From: Timema cristinae
Taxonomy: Eukaryota > Arthropoda > Insecta > Phasmatodea > Timematidae
NCBI GenBank assembly: GCA_039000515.1
Contig: JBCFYV010000024.1
Span: 44,346,019-44,410,018 of the forward strand
Direction: 5' to 3'
DNA length: 64,000 nucleotides
The notes under the pieces are model-generated. The model saw only the letters and a program-made list of their open reading frames with translations, ran no database searches and was not told where the DNA came from. Within the stretch, counting starts at the first letter, position 1. Each line of letters begins with the position of its first letter. Made by a program: the position numbers and the translations under genes. Positions 1-13,066 of the stretch are shown one piece after another.

Positions 1-960
1 GTCATATTGTCACAAATATCACCGATTATTTATAATGGGTAAATGTCTAGCCACTGTGCAACTACTCGGTGGAACCACGTGTGAAACTGGGAGATATTTA
101 ACCCGCCGAAATCTTCAGAACTTAGGCCACTTCCTAGACTGCAAGAACATAAATAATTAGGACTACTAGAGAGGATCAACACAAGGATGTGTGGTACTTA
201 ATATTTTCTTTGCTCACAATGTTTAACTGGTCTTACCTTTCCCCATTTTATTTTCTCTTCGGATCTGCGTGGATCTAGGGGCATCCCCAAAGTGCGGGGG
301 AGGGGGGGGATCGAGCCCCCTCAAGCCTCCCGTGTTAACACTTCTGCCATTTCTGCGAGTGATTTGATTCGTGTCCCGGCTATATCATGTAAAAAAGTAA
401 AATTCACATTTAATATGCTTTTCGAATACTTTTTCTTTGATAAAAAAAATATATCTCTTTTAAATTAATCTTTCTCGTATTGTGCCCCATTATAGATTCA
501 GAATGATAAAAACAGGTAGTGGGATAATTGTAAGACTATATAGGAATTGCATTATATTGTATTTAAATTTTATCTCGCGTGCATTAAGGATTTTCTTTAT
601 TCTTGTTTAGTATATCTCCTAAATTAACATAAAATATAACTTTTAGGGTATTATAACCATCACACTTTGTACTGTCCGCTAGTTTTAGCGGTGACTTTTT
701 TCTGGCTTCGACTCATTTCATGAGATCCATACGCTGAAATTGAATCCTCTTTTAAATGGCACACGATCCGAACTACATAATATACATTTAAATTTATTAT
801 ATTTAACTTGTAAACACGCTTAATTCTTTTAATTTATTTTGTTGATTTATACAGAAAGACAATAGAGTATGAAAATAATACGAGTTTATAAAACCAAAAT
901 CAAAGGATTTTTTTTTTTCAAGACAAAGTAACACAAACATTGGCCGACACTTCATCTCAG
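1..960. other. AT-rich, no gene seen
   Basis: I see no supported exon. A GC-richer patch at 250-380 contains a G run and a tRNA-like GGGGATCGAGCCCC, possibly a SINE remnant. Confidence 0.5.
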
Positions 961-964
961 TCGA

Positions 965-1190
965 TAGTGTGTCTGTCTATTTAGTTCATGATCACGGGTT
1001 TGATATCCGGCATGATCGAAAAATTGATCATTGGTGAAATAAGGGTCTACCTTTTCACAATGATGGATTATTGGTCGGGGGCTATGTGTAGTGTATAATC
1101 TATTCTAGATATAAGTTAATCTATAGGTCGTGTGCTGATATAATAAGTCGGTTCGGTACTTGCACGTTAAATACCTCAAATACATATATG
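965..1190 (+). mobile_element. SINE family 4, partial
   Basis: It shares the 3' part with 55553 (GGTGAAATAAGGGTCTACCT, then the end TAAATACCTCAAATACATA). Confidence 0.6.
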
Positions 1191-1305
1191 TATAAAAAAA
1201 GTAAACTTTTTTTTTAAATCCATTCAACACCATATCTATATTTGTAGCTTGCCATGGAATTTTATTGGATTCGAAATTGATTGCGCCTTTATGAAGTTTA
1301 GGGCA

Positions 1306-1640
1306 AATACCAAATCCCGGGTAGATCGTAATCTGTCTATCAGTTTGTATTTCGGGATGTGCCCGGGCAAATCGAGATTTGACCGATCGTCTTTGGGCAA
1401 CTCTCGATTAAACCAACAATGTAAATAAAAAAAAGTATCGACAAAACATTTCAATTTAATTACAGAACCTACTGAATTAAATGTCTTTTCCTTAATAAAA
1501 ATTTTAAACTTAGTAAATTAAAATCATATGAAATAAAATAATGATATTTATCTCGTTTACCTGGGCACATCCCGAAATCCCATAATACATTGGGCTCTGC
1601 CCGAAACTGGTAGACAGATCGTGATTTGCCCGGGAACTTA
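1306..1640. repeat. Imperfect inverted repeat with CCCGGGCAAATC blocks
   Basis: The segment at about 1312-1380 (CCCGGGTAGATCGTAATCTG, then TTTCGGGATGTGCCCGGGCA) pairs imperfectly with 1559-1635 (GGGCACATCCCGAAA, then AGACAGATCGTGATTTGCCC). It is probably a MITE-like element. Confidence 0.7.
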
Positions 1641-1939
1641 ACTTATTTTGAGTACATATATTACATACACAGCCTACCACTTGGCCACCACTAAAAAAGG
1701 ACATACATTTTTTGTAGACTAACGAATGTTCGCATAAAATAAATTCCACACATTTAAAATTGAATAATATGACCACATAAAGGGAAAGAAAATGTTTAAT
1801 CTATGAAATACAACATAAAATTAACACGGTTTCGTTATTTATACATATTTAACTAATGGCGTTCTAAATTAACGCTGTTATAAGCTTCTCCGCTAGATTT
1901 ACTTTATTTTAAAATTAACGTAATGATTGAATACATTGG

Positions 1940-2213
1940 GTGACCTGGCGGTCTAGGGGTAAGGTGTCAGACTTCTGTGCTGGCGGCCGGGGTTCAATCC
2001 TCGGTCCGGCACAGATTTATCTGATTACCAAACCCTTCCTTCACCTCTGACAAGACGTGTATTAATCACAACTTGTGAATGTGGGGAATGCCAGGCCTCC
2101 ACCGTGGTTCGGATTCCCGTTAAACTGTAGGTCCTTCATTTCATCTCACAATCACCCTACCATTACAATTAGCGTAAGTGCTATAACCCGAACGGGTAGT
2201 AAGACGTAGGTGC

Positions 2214-2253
<40 letters not shown>
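1940..2253 (+). mobile_element. SINE family 1, full length, with AAT tail
   Basis: A tRNA-like head (GTGACCTGGCGGTCTAGGGG is the A box, GGTTCAATCC the B box), a body, the tail AACCCGAACGGGTAGTAAGA and an (AAT)n run. The 14-bp target duplication ATTGAATACATTGG flanks it at 1926-1939 and 2254-2267, so the insertion is intact and fairly young. Confidence 0.9.
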
Positions 2254-2254
<1 letters not shown>

Positions 2255-2267
2255 TTGAATACATTGG

Positions 2268-4285
2268 TTTTTACTATGTTTTTATACATAATTAATGTAT
2301 TTATTTTATTATTTGTATTCATTTTAAGTCGTCTATTCAGATATCTATATTACATTTTCTCTAGTCTTATTCTTTATGCACTTTATTAACATATCACGGA
2401 ATTCCTCACTTAATTACCTTGCTCTTCGTGAATAGGCCTAACTACGACTGAATACATTTAGTAAGCCCTCCCCCCCCCCCCCCCATCCCCTTACTTCCCT
2501 CCATGACTTTACTACATGCTCCCTCTATTGTAAAGGTTGTGTGGATTTATCGAGTTTTGTGGTTTACTGCAGGAAATGGGAATGAAAGGGCGGGGGGGTA
2601 AGGGAGATAGAGGGTACATTTCATCCTCTTCCCGTTACTTCCCTCTTCCTCGAAGATTCCCTATCCTTCTCCTCGTAGCTAAAATTCTGCTCTAGTGAAC
2701 TTTAAGGGTGTCTCTAGGGTAAAGGTCGTAACCACAGAACGTAGTGAATCAATGCTTCCTTTACTCACACCTACATACATCCATTGAAGGTGAGTTAGTG
2801 AGTGGGGTTTCGAACTCTGGACCCTCAATTCTGTGTGTGGGTGTGTTAGAATAGGAAGGGGGGGGGGGGGGGTTGACAATTAACTAAGTTCGCGTGATTA
2901 AAGGGTTGCTTGTTTTAAACAAGGAAAGGTTCGCACCAGGATCTGTTTGAAGGAAAGATTGTAAACTAATGTTCAGCTGTGAGAGCAACTTATAGCAACA
3001 TTGTTGCACGGTGTTGCGTCTGGTTTTAACTATAAAAAAACAAAATCACCCACGTAATGAAACAACGTTTGTTGACAAAGTTGATTAAGTAGTTTTTGAT
3101 TGTAAAAAATATAACAATATTGTTCAACACAAAAGCTGCTCTGTGTTGCTCCAGTAGAGACGCAGTTTAAGAGCTGTATGGATTTAGGAAAGTTGTTAGT
3201 GTTGCCCAAACGTATACTTCTGTTTCGGTAGACAAAGTCCGGCAGTTGTTTTAATTTTTAATTTTATTTAGCCACAACGTCCACTAACACGTTTGGGATA
3301 TGTACAGTAAATCCCCGAGGAAAGTGTTATTCAATTAAATGTACCACATTTACATTGGAAGAGAGTGACACGTCTTTTAAGAACCCCTACCACTCTTTAG
3401 TAACCATAAAACAAACACGGAACGAAAACCACAAATAATAATTTATGGACTTAGGTTTTAACCTTGTATAGGCTCATCACTTTGTAGTTATGGAGGATCA
3501 ATATATTGTGTATATATATGTATATATATTGTTTATATAAAAATACATTTTTTTAGTGTGTTTGTAGGCATGTGGCAGGGCATGGTGGCCGATTTTTATC
3601 TTAATGATTTTATCGGGTCAGGGCCACCTAGATCAGAAGTCCCATTTATCTTTTGAGATTACTTCTTCTGATTTCATGTCAAAGAATGCTGTTGGTATCA
3701 TCTAAAACATTGGAAGTTGTTCAGTTCATGGAGTTAAAGGGTATGTTTGGATACTCATCTAAAAAAAAGCATTTATTCACATATATCCAAAATACTCCGC
3801 TTGTATTTGTAGTGCTAAGACTATCCAGAATATTTTTTAAAATCTACACACAAAAAAAGGAGAAATCCACAATATGTTATGTAAAAGTTATGTAAAAAAA
3901 TATTACAGTCTAATAACTACCTTATAACACAACTACTATAGAAAATTCCTGTGACTCATTTATTACCTTAGACAAAGTGTTCAATTTTATTTGAAGAATT
4001 CTTTCGGAAATTACAGATCATTAACTTTTAAATATAAAAAATTTTAATCAAAATACTTTTAATAGTTCAATTAAACAAAATATAACTCCAGTTTTACATG
4101 TTTCGTTTATTTCAGTTATTTTCGAGATAATTTATAGACCGATTAAAAAAATACCTTTTATAGTGAACTTATTTAAGAACCTTAAGTATATGAAAGTATT
4201 GAAAAAAATGCTATTTTTTTTAGCAATGCCTCTTACCATCAGTTCGGGATATACTCTAAACTATTAATTTAGCTGATGGTTTTAG
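2268..4285. other. Intergenic, no gene seen
   Basis: It holds a C15 run (2470-2484) and a G15 run (2858-2872) that are mutually complementary. No spliced coding signal was found. Confidence 0.5.
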
Positions 4286-4456
4286 GTAGGTTCTATTTAA
4301 AGGAAGTGTGTGTGCATTTGCGTGGAGGTAGATTGCAAAAACACTTTGTAAAAACCACCCTCAGTATACCAAACCGAGATTCGAACCTCGATTTCCCAGT
4401 CATTGGCAGTCTAGTCTTCTGCGATAGAAGCGCCTTAGACCATGCAGCCACTCAAG
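4286..4456 (-). mobile_element. SINE family 2, minus, 3'-truncated
   Basis: It reads as the complement of body and head (CGAGATTCGAACCTCG, then CGCCTTAGACCATGCAGCCA). The tail is missing. Confidence 0.8.
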
Positions 4457-5081
4457 TGGTTGTTGTCAGTTAACATTTAGAGTAAGTTAAAAATATAATA
4501 ATTTTATCTATATTCTTTAATTACTTATTTGTAGAAAGAGATATTCTATTCTATTTTTAAAATTAATACGTACTTGGTTATACACATTAGTAATATAATT
4601 GCTATAAATTCATGAAATAAGATTCATGTTTAGACGTAATGTACTTTATTTTTATTACATTATTTTTATAATACAATTTATACATGTTTCAGATACCACC
4701 TTTTAATGTAATAGGGTACTAACATGTAATGCCATATTGACACTTGCATTCAACAATTTTATCTGTCATTAGAAAACATGGACATGTGCAAACAGCTGAT
4801 TAAGCTTATCAAGTTACTAAAACTTATATATATAAACTTATTTATTCTAGATCCCATGTTGTGTAAAAAGATTGCCAAGGAAACGTCACCTTGAAGGTAA
4901 AAATCTTCAAACTAAAATATTTCTTATGAGAATGACAGCTCTGAAGCATTCTAACTACATAATGAATCCTCGTATAAGTCACAATTAGCTTCTGTGACAT
5001 TAACAACAAATAGTTGCATTCGTATAGGGAAGTTAGATAAGGTTTCCTATAACCTTTAATTACCTTAATATCATTGCTACT

Positions 5082-5322
5082 CGGCTAGGTGGCCGCATGG
5101 TCTAAGACGCTGCTCTTGCAGTAGACTAGACTGCCGATGACGGGGAGTTGAAGGTTCGAATCTCGATCGGGTTTACTGAGGGTATTTTCCTAAATGGTTT
5201 TCCACCCTCACTCCACGCAAATGGGGATACACGTCCTCTAATTATAGCCTCCGTAATCCCTAAAACCACTAGCGTAATTAGTACAATGGCATATAGCCGA
5301 AAATGACAGTAAGACGTGGTGC

Positions 5323-5326
<4 letters not shown>
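5082..5326 (+). mobile_element. SINE family 2 (tRNA-Leu/Ser-like head)
   Basis: The head reads GGTGGCCGCATGGTCTAAGA, with a long variable arm and GGTTCGAATC as B box, like a class II tRNA. The body has TTTCCACCCTCACTCCACGC and the tail ends GACGTGGTGCTAA. An (AT)n tract follows at once. Confidence 0.85.

Positions 5327-5328
<2 letters not shown>

Positions 5329-5388
<60 letters not shown>
5329..5388. repeat. (AT)n microsatellite
   Basis: An almost pure AT run after the family 2 SINE tail at 5326. Similar AT runs are at 6590-6632, 13008-13060 and 20325-20370. Confidence 0.95.
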
Positions 5389-5391
<3 letters not shown>

Positions 5392-6159
5392 CAGTGCTGA
5401 AACAATTTGCATGATTTTTCATTCAACGTCATCTAATTTCTCACTTCTCGAAGATAATATTTTAATGTATACAACTCGAAATGTAAGGCTATTAATTGTG
5501 TGGATAAAAATCTCTACTTTTCATCTCCGTTTTACTTTAAACAATTTTTAAAATGACACACCACTAATTAAATATAAATCGACATAAAAACCTTTGCAAC
5601 GGGTCGATAACTTCTGTAATGATGAGAGTTTAGATGAAATTATTTGTTAGTGCAGACTTTGTGCTAAAAAGGGATGTGTGGCTAAAAGTGAATCTTGGTT
5701 GATATTAAGTGTGGTTCCAGATGAAAACTACACTAAGTTTTGTATTTTAAATTATAATTGTATATTTTATGTTCCTCTTTTTTCACTTATGGTCATTTAA
5801 AGAGATTAAAATAATAATGGTTTAATGGTCATATGTTTTAATTATTCTTAAATCGAATACTTCCTAACTTGTTGTGCCTATGATTAGTAAAGTCGTTTTA
5901 TCTCATTAAATAATGAGCTACAATGGAATAAAACACTTGAGTAAGAGTTAATTATAAATATGCTATAGTTACCTAAGATTGGTATCAAGAAAAACCATTT
6001 TATATTATCAATAAAACAAGTTATAGTCTTTCAAAGTAATTATTTAACAAAATAATAGAAATAGTATCATGTGGCGAGCACTAGCTTTAGAATAAAAAGA
6101 CATGGGGTTTATTTGGTCTTCTCTTTGAATATAAATGCTCTAATACATCACAACCCATC

Positions 6160-6198
6160 ATGTGGTTACGTCTTGTTTTTGCAGCAGTGCTTGTCCAG
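6160..6198 (+). CDS. Gene A exon 1: signal-peptide exon of a small secreted protein
   Basis: An ATG at 6160 opens a 13-codon exon, MWLRLVFAAVLVQ, that ends exactly at CAG followed by GTAACA (phase 0). The stretch is hydrophobic with one basic residue near the start, as in a secretory signal peptide. Size, phase and the final VQ match the first exons of P0 (MARTFFLLVLVVQ) and P1 (MKIVFCGCLVIQ) on the opposite strand, which is the main reason for calling it. A TATAAAT lies about 30 bases before the ATG, so the true 5' end may be further upstream. Exon 2 follows after a 2.5-kb intron. The function is not recognised. No transcript evidence is available to me. Confidence 0.55.
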
Positions 6199-6604
6199 GT
6201 AACATACTTGAATAATTGTGTAAATATTTGTTTGCAGAATTTAAAAACTTATATTATTTATGATGTATTAAATAGCTAAGGTTTGTTTGTTACAGTTATA
6301 GATTCATATAAATATCATATTCTTTAAATTGAATAATGACAACTCTTCCACAGACTCTACCTTAAAATATACGTGAAGAATAGCTATGGGCACGGGACTA
6401 TTCCTGGACAGCTCAGTAGTTGTGCATTGGCGTATTGAACCAAAGGTCCTGGGCTCGATTCCCTTGTATAGGTGTAATTTTTCTATTTCAAGTTTAATAT
6501 ATTATTTATATTAGATTATTTGATTAAAAATAGTGAGGTGTAAATTGAAGCATTTTTTAAATATATATATATATTATATTTACTTTTATAATATATAATA
6601 TATT

Positions 6605-6635
<31 letters not shown>

Positions 6636-8684
6636 AATATAACATGATAACATGTGTAAATCCAAACATGTTTTATTAATATAATTTCTGATTTAGTAAT
6701 CTAGGATTTAAGTTTTTATCAATTATTAACGTATTTTATCTATTCCTTAAGTATCATAGTATTATACGTTTAAGATTTGTAATAAAAAAACAATAACTCT
6801 TCTTTAAAGCGATCACTCTTTTTCTGAACAACTATACGAGATTCTAGTCTTTACAGGTAAATCAATTCATGAAAATGTTATTATTAATATCATTATTATT
6901 AATTTTATTAATTAATACAGTGAATTTTCTGATGTTGAAACTCAGGGCAATGGAATGTCTATTGGAGTGGATTTTAATATCAGACAAGAATTTCAGATAC
7001 CTGGCGTTTGGTGGATGCTTGATAGTATATAGGCCTATATATAAATATATGCATATATATAATTTGTTCAAATAATAAGTTTTACGGTATACGTTTAAAA
7101 TAAAATAAATGGAATACATTTATGATTTATCGTTCTCATTACGTAATAGCAATAGCATTGTATTTTTATAATTTTGTTATTTTATTTATAGATGTTAAAA
7201 ATTATCCTTTTCTCGAATTTATTATATATGTTGAGCTCAAAAGCTTAGCGATTGAAAAAAATCAGAACGCGTTGGGGTTTTTAGAGAAACAGCCACTACA
7301 AAGAGGTTTGTGTCCTTGTTGCTTTTAAAGAGCCACAACATTTTTTGGTAATATTTTTCGTTCATTCAGCGTTTTAGGGTTTTGAACGATAATATATACC
7401 TATATTAAATCATTTATAAAACGAATCTGAACACAATTTTGATTATGAGTTTGAAAGCATTTTCACTAGAATCCTTTAGAGTGATCTATTCTCTTAACGA
7501 GCATACAACTGGGCACGACGATTAGATCTTAATCAACAGTGATTGGGCCACGTCACTAACTAGGAGGATTATAAAGATGATCTTTAAACTCATCTATTAG
7601 AACGGCCTGGTGAATTGCGCCACGTTCACTTTCCAAAACATAGACATATATTAATTTTTTATCTACTCCACTTTACTCTGCTTACAAATAATACAAGACA
7701 TAATTTTATATAGAAATTTTACTTGCTTTATTCAAGTTCGTCGTTGTTGGTAAACATTTGTAGGAATGCTAAACCATGTTAAGTCTTTTACAGAATTTTT
7801 GTCGGTAAACATTTGTAGGAAACTGGTTAGTTTAGGTTAGGTTCTAGAGAAAGGTTTTTGGAACTAACCCTCTACCCCTAAAATTGAAGGGTAGTTTACT
7901 GAAGGAAAAAACAACAATAAATAGATATCGGACACCCTCCTGGATTTGATACGTTTACAGCCTAATTGAAATTTCCGGTGTTGTGTTCTGGCGAGAGCTC
8001 CAGAAATCGAAAGGGGTTGTCTATAGTTTGTTTATATGTCTATGCACGACCTTGTCTCAACAGGTGTACGTAGCCCAATTGGAATGCACTTAATCAATTA
8101 AGTTGACATGTAGACGTGGCCCAGTAGTATTGTTGACGTGGCCCAGTTGTAATGTAGGATTAACGCCTCATTTTTCAAACGGAGATCATAATTTGTTTAC
8201 GTGGCCCAATTGTAATGCGCCCCTCTTAACCTTGTTCGTTGAGTTCATTTCAACACAGTTGCAGTCCATTGTTGGTAAGCACTTTGTTGGTTGTTATTAT
8301 GGTACTTGATTATGGTAAGGTCAGGTCCTACATCGTTGTCTTACCAGAAATCAAAACACTTTCCCCAGTGGTCTCGAGACTTGAGTTTCTTCGTACTCTC
8401 CGACGAATTTTGAGTTTAGTTTGCCCGCACGCCCCCCACCGAGAGTTGGTTATTATTAATTTTATCACAAAATATTATAAAAATAATGCATTTATATACT
8501 GAAGTAAATAATTTAGGTGCACGTGATAACCTGAGATACCAAGGTATCTTGACTCACATATATCTAAAAATAGATGATACAAATAAAAAACAGATTAGTG
8601 GACTTACAGTAAGTGTATTGGTTCTATCTATTGGAAATACAAAATTTAATTACAAGGATTAATAATTTTCATTTGCTATTTTAG
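6199..8684 (+). other. Gene A intron 1
   Basis: AT-rich. It holds a tRNA-like SINE head (6403), AT repeats, AT-rich chance frames at 6869-7328, and four loose copies of a 20-base block (ACGTGGCCCAGTTGTAATG and variants) at about 8068, 8112, 8133 and 8200. Confidence 0.5.
6403..6480 (+). mobile_element. tRNA-like SINE head (family 5)
   Basis: GGACAGCTCAGTAGTTGTGC with GGGCTCGATTCCC looks like A and B boxes. Related heads occur at 25900-25980 (+), 51670-51735 (-), 61140-61235 (-), 61765-61845 (+), 63365-63440 (-) and 63833-63905 (-). None forms a clean full tRNA. Confidence 0.55.
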
Positions 8685-8727
8685 GCAATCGTTTGCTTCA
8701 AAATTGAGGATAATGAGAGTGGACCTG
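8685..8727 (+). CDS. Gene A exon 2: 43-nt mini-exon
   Basis: The exon is bounded by an acceptor (TTTGCTATTTTAG) and a strong donor (CCTG then GTAAGTAA). Read in phase 0 it gives AIVCFKIEDNESGP and leaves one base, so it runs from phase 0 to phase 1, exactly like the mini-exons of P0, P1 and P2. It would complete the hydrophobic signal core (AIVCF) and begin an acidic mature segment. The phase continuity with the exon at 6160 supports one gene. Confidence 0.55.
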
Positions 8728-9890
8728 GTAAGTAATTTTAAATAATTTATAAAATAATAAATATAGTCAATTATTGATAATATAATACTGCTATTAATTT
8801 AAAATATTAAAACATAGCTGATAAATAATCTTTCTTTATTAGTTTGACCACAAAATTAAATAAGCCTAGAGTTAATTAAAATAAATTAATAATAGGATTT
8901 AATTTTCATTTAAATTATATTAATAAAAGTACTTAAAATTTATATTGTTTTCTTTAAATTGGTAAATATTAAATTTAGAACATACAAATACATTACTAAC
9001 AATGTTATAGTAACTTTTTAATTTAGATTTTTATAGCTTTATTGAAATATATTAGAATATATATTTTGTTTAGCACTGAAAAACACACTTTTTATTTTAT
9101 ATCTCGTTATAGATTTATTTTAACACACTATTTTTAAATCTGTTATTAACTTAGTTTTTAAAAATATGTTATTATTATTATAAGTATTTAATGTGCATTT
9201 TCTGAAACCGATATATCAGCACACGACTTATAAATTAAATTAAATCTAGAACAACACAAAATACAACCCCCCTAATCATCACTGTGAATAGTTCTCTTTG
9301 GTCCCTATTTGACCATTATAGGCTATTTTCCGCATAATTCCCACGGGAATATATACTCGTGGCTGCCAGACCAATGGGTGTCCTACTCGCGATTATAACT
9401 TATCACAGGTAAAATTTAAACGACATTTTATATTCGTGGTGATACTCCACCCCACGCCACCTTATGTTGGTCTGTGGATGAGGGATATGATTGGTTTCTG
9501 GTCCTATTTGACTCTCAGGTTCGTCGCCTACCCGCGCGAGGAGGTCGCCGTCAGGGAACTACCAAAACGTTGCAGCAGACCGTAGTGGACTCCCTGGCAT
9601 CACTTATATACAGATGGTGGTTAACCACGTGTACTTCTCCAGTCTGGAGCTCTTGAGGAACGTCGCTCTCAAAATAGTGGACTATCTTCTTTACCTCACC
9701 TCCGACTGGAACCAATGACAAAAATACCCTTTCTCCCCAAACCAGTAGCTCCCCGATCTCCGACATAACTCCTCCTCTTTCTATATCATGTACGTATGAA
9801 TATCATGACTCCAAGGTGACACTATGTCGTGAAGTGTGGCAAAGGATGAAGGAATTGATACAAACTATAACCGCTGTATGTTCTCGCCAG

Positions 9891-10303
9891 TGGCGTGTCT
9901 TGGAGTGTTGCAAAGGAAGCAGACCTTGTTTAAACTGTTAATGTTATATTTTTCTCATCCACTTGGGCCCTATTAACCATCATACATATGCTCTGTTCTG
10001 CATGTCCCCCATGGGAATATATTCCCCTTGTTACCTGACCAATTAATGATTTACTGCAGGGTGTGAACAATTCAAAGGTACAGTTTAAACTAATGCTGCC
10101 TACCCTGACAAAATTCACCGACACACCAATGGTTCTCACCTGCTTGGTCCCTATTGTGGCAATCACACGTAGGTTTGTCCAACATGTGTACTATAGGAAG
10201 GTATTCTGGTTTAGACCATCAAGCATCAAACAGTAGGCCTACAGTTTAAACACGCTTAGCTTAGCCTGGCAACAAGAAACGCTTCGCCACTGAGCACTAC
10301 ATA
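9891..10303. mobile_element. hAT-like MITE, longer relative
   Basis: It starts CAGTGGCGTGTCTTGG and ends CGCTTCGCCACTG, with the internal blocks seen in the 40074 copy (CATGGGAATATATTCCC, then CCTGACCAATTAATG). A further partial copy is at about 9265-9465, ending CCACGCCACC. Confidence 0.75.
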
Positions 10304-10863
10304 TCAGTTTACTTCGATAGACTTAACTAAAAGAAATCTAAGGTCCGATTACATTTTACATTGACTAAACTTGACTAGAAGTTAGATTCTTCATGGGAAC
10401 CAAACCATGCTTCCTTCGCGTACTGTCTACAGAAAAAGTGCGTCACTAGATTAAATGGATGAGATCTTGATCCTTTTGACTAAAGAATAAAACACAAATT
10501 AATTTGATTTACTGTTTTATTTTATTTACTTTCTGAGAGGGGATGCTAAGTAGGAAATTGAAGTTAACGTTGTGTTAACTGGAAAATGTGTGAGAGAGAA
10601 CTTGAGTTAAATTGACGTTAAGGACTTCAAGATAAAATGGGAAACGACTCTTGGATAATCTTAATTAGCTAACATAGCTTAGGTTAATTTTAAGGGGTAT
10701 CACTGACGACTATTTTTAAAGTATACAAACCAAAGAAAATGCTCTAATTGTTAATTTTTATACGTGTTTTGTTTATTTGTACTAATATATATGCATAATA
10801 AATGTTGAATGCTATAAAATATTTTTTATTAACTAATTTTCTAAAATATCTTTATTCTTATAG

Positions 10864-10943
10864 ATACATCCATGCGAACACTTAGTTCTAATTTGTTCTT
10901 AATATATTCATGGAACCACATTTTAAGAATATCAAATCAATAA
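10864..10943 (+). CDS. Gene A probable terminal exon
   Basis: The acceptor TTTATTCTTATAG has a good pyrimidine tract. Joined in phase 1 to the mini-exon, it continues as D-TSMRTLSSNLFLIYSWN... for 25 more codons to a TAA. AATAAA overlaps that stop, so it would have to serve as a very early polyadenylation signal. The resulting protein is about 53 residues with its signal sequence. A competing phase-1 acceptor at 13653/13654 gives a shorter tail, TKCSVNKINVLYS, so the terminal exon is uncertain and could be alternative. The mature peptide has no cysteines and no recognised motif in this version. Confidence 0.35.
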
Positions 10944-11145
10944 AGTTTAAGCAATTGATTCATGTTAGACCTTCATAATCTAACATTTCCCAACATCCAT
11001 TAATTTTGGTTTTTACTCACATTATATCTATAAAAGTAAAACATGTATTGCCTTATCGGTAAAATCTACTGGTTATTAATTTATTTGAACATTACTTTGT
11101 ATTTAATCTTCCTAAATATAAAGTAGAAGAAACATTATTACAAGA

Positions 11146-11327
11146 TATCTTGTGAATGTGTGGAATGCCAGGTCGCCACCTGGTTCGGATTCCACGTTAA
11201 ACTGTAGGTCCTCCATTTCATCTCACAATCACCCTACCATTACACATTAGCGTAAGTGCGTATAACCCGAACGGGTAGTAAGACGCGGTGCTAATAATAA
11301 TAATAATATAATAATACATTATTAGTT
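11146..11327 (+). mobile_element. SINE family 1, 5'-truncated
   Basis: It begins inside the body (CTTGTGAATGTGTGGAATGCC) and keeps the shared tail ending in AAT repeats. The tRNA-like head is missing. Confidence 0.85.
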
Positions 11328-12371
11328 TTCCGTAACACATTAAGTTATGACACATTTCCCGGTATTCCTATATTAATTCTTATTTATAAATTGTTCCATT
11401 AAAATGTAGTTGCATATATTCTTCTAAGGTCTCCAAATCTATTAGCTCAAACCTTATATTAATTATTTTACAGTTTTAACGTAAATCACTCACCAAATAG
11501 GCAAATTATATTATTATTATTATTATTATTTACTATAGGGTACTTTTTATTTTTATGTAAACTAGAGAATTTATAAAGAATTTATCAATAGCATTTTGGT
11601 GTTGAGTCTAGGATTAATCAAACATCATTAATGCTATGTTTACAATTAATTTACTAGCAGAGATTTGAGCGCTATTACTATTATACAATATAATTAATTG
11701 AATAGGTTATGGTGGGGGAAAAATTAATATTTGAAACTAAATCTAAACTTTTTTTAAACGTTCTATTTTCGACATGTTAAAGAACAGTTGGTCCAGTTAT
11801 GAAAATCTACACCTTCTGCCAGGAAACCATCAAATAATGAGGTAAGCAATGGTTTTTGCTAGAAATTTGAAATGTAAGCTCATATGCACAAATATAGTAG
11901 AATATGTTATTGTTTCCTTTAGTTTGAAAATGTCGTTGCAGAAAATAATTTAATAACCTCAAGAATTATCTCTTTGCTATAATTCTTAATATTTAGATAA
12001 ATTTTTTAATGCTTTCACAGTTTCTTATTCTCACTTTACATAATTAAAACGCGTCTAACGATTCATTAGTAGCATATGGAATTTTAATAGTGTACTCTTT
12101 TAAACATCATCTTATCGCACCTCAACACAAAAACTGTGAACACTATATTCTAAAATTGTTAGATTTCTTAATATATTATATTTTATTCCTTGAAGTTCTT
12201 AATCATGCAATTCATGCTTTGAGTAGCCACTTATTTTTTTTAAATACTGGTCAGAAGTTGGGGGCAGTTCCAAAGCCCCCAAGCTATTAGTTTCAGTCGC
12301 AAGTCTCCTGATTTATTCGCTTTTTATTTTATACCGACTCCCGGAGAGAGAAATATTGTGATCGACAAAAT

Positions 12372-12850
12372 AATCGAACTCGAGATTTTGGTAAATTAAG
12401 ACGTTTAATGAGCCCCTGAAACAAAACAAAAATTTGTTTTCACCATTCCGTCTGCGAGTCTATATTTCAACTTAGAGCCAAAAATATTTTACTGACGACC
12501 GGGATATGACTTGGTATCTAGGATTTTCATAAGGTTCTGCTGATGAGCTTTTGGAATTAATTAACTAGCCCTAAAATTAAGATTAGTTAATGCGTACAAA
12601 CCGAACGGGTAGTAAAACATGGTACTATAAAAAGAGTGGCTTACTGAAGGACAAAAAGAGAAAAAATTAATTTGATAAGAATCGGCTGAAATTATTTTGT
12701 TTAAAATTAATATCTATCTAGAATTTAACATTACAAACACCAACTCCTATTTTCCCCATAAAAATTACTTTAAGGGTGGTAGTTTATGAAAAATAAGTGT
12801 AAATATACTTATAGCTCAGAAACTACTGATTTATAAAATATATTTCAAGT
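12372..12850 (+). repeat. Dispersed repeat, copy 1
   Basis: It shares long blocks with 57095-57560 in the same order and orientation (CGAGATTTTG, TTTTACxGAxxGGG, TATCTAGGAT, TTAACATTACAAAC, GACTTTAAGGGT in copy 2). A SINE-tail-like piece (AACCGAACGGGTAGTAA) lies inside at about 12598. The element class is unknown. Confidence 0.7.
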
Positions 12851-13003
12851 AAACGATTTTAATTTAGACTAATACCACAAATTTACATTGCTAATTTAGC
12901 TCGTATTTGAAATAGTTTCCGGGATGTAATGAATGAAAATTGGAAATTCCTATTTAGGTAAAGTACCCTTAGATTCATATACATGGTAAAATTATAGTGC
13001 ATT

Positions 13004-13066
<63 letters not shown>

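Noticed and set aside
5082..5170. tRNA gene
   Set aside because: The A- and B-box sequences are heads of SINEs that continue into bodies and shared tails; stems are degenerate and the copies are dispersed.
6869..7075. MKMLLLISLLLILLI signal-like protein, possibly an alternative gene A exon
   Set aside because: It arises from an ATT-rich stretch. The preceding CAG/GTAAATC acceptor is in phase by a one-in-three chance, and the frame has no downstream support.
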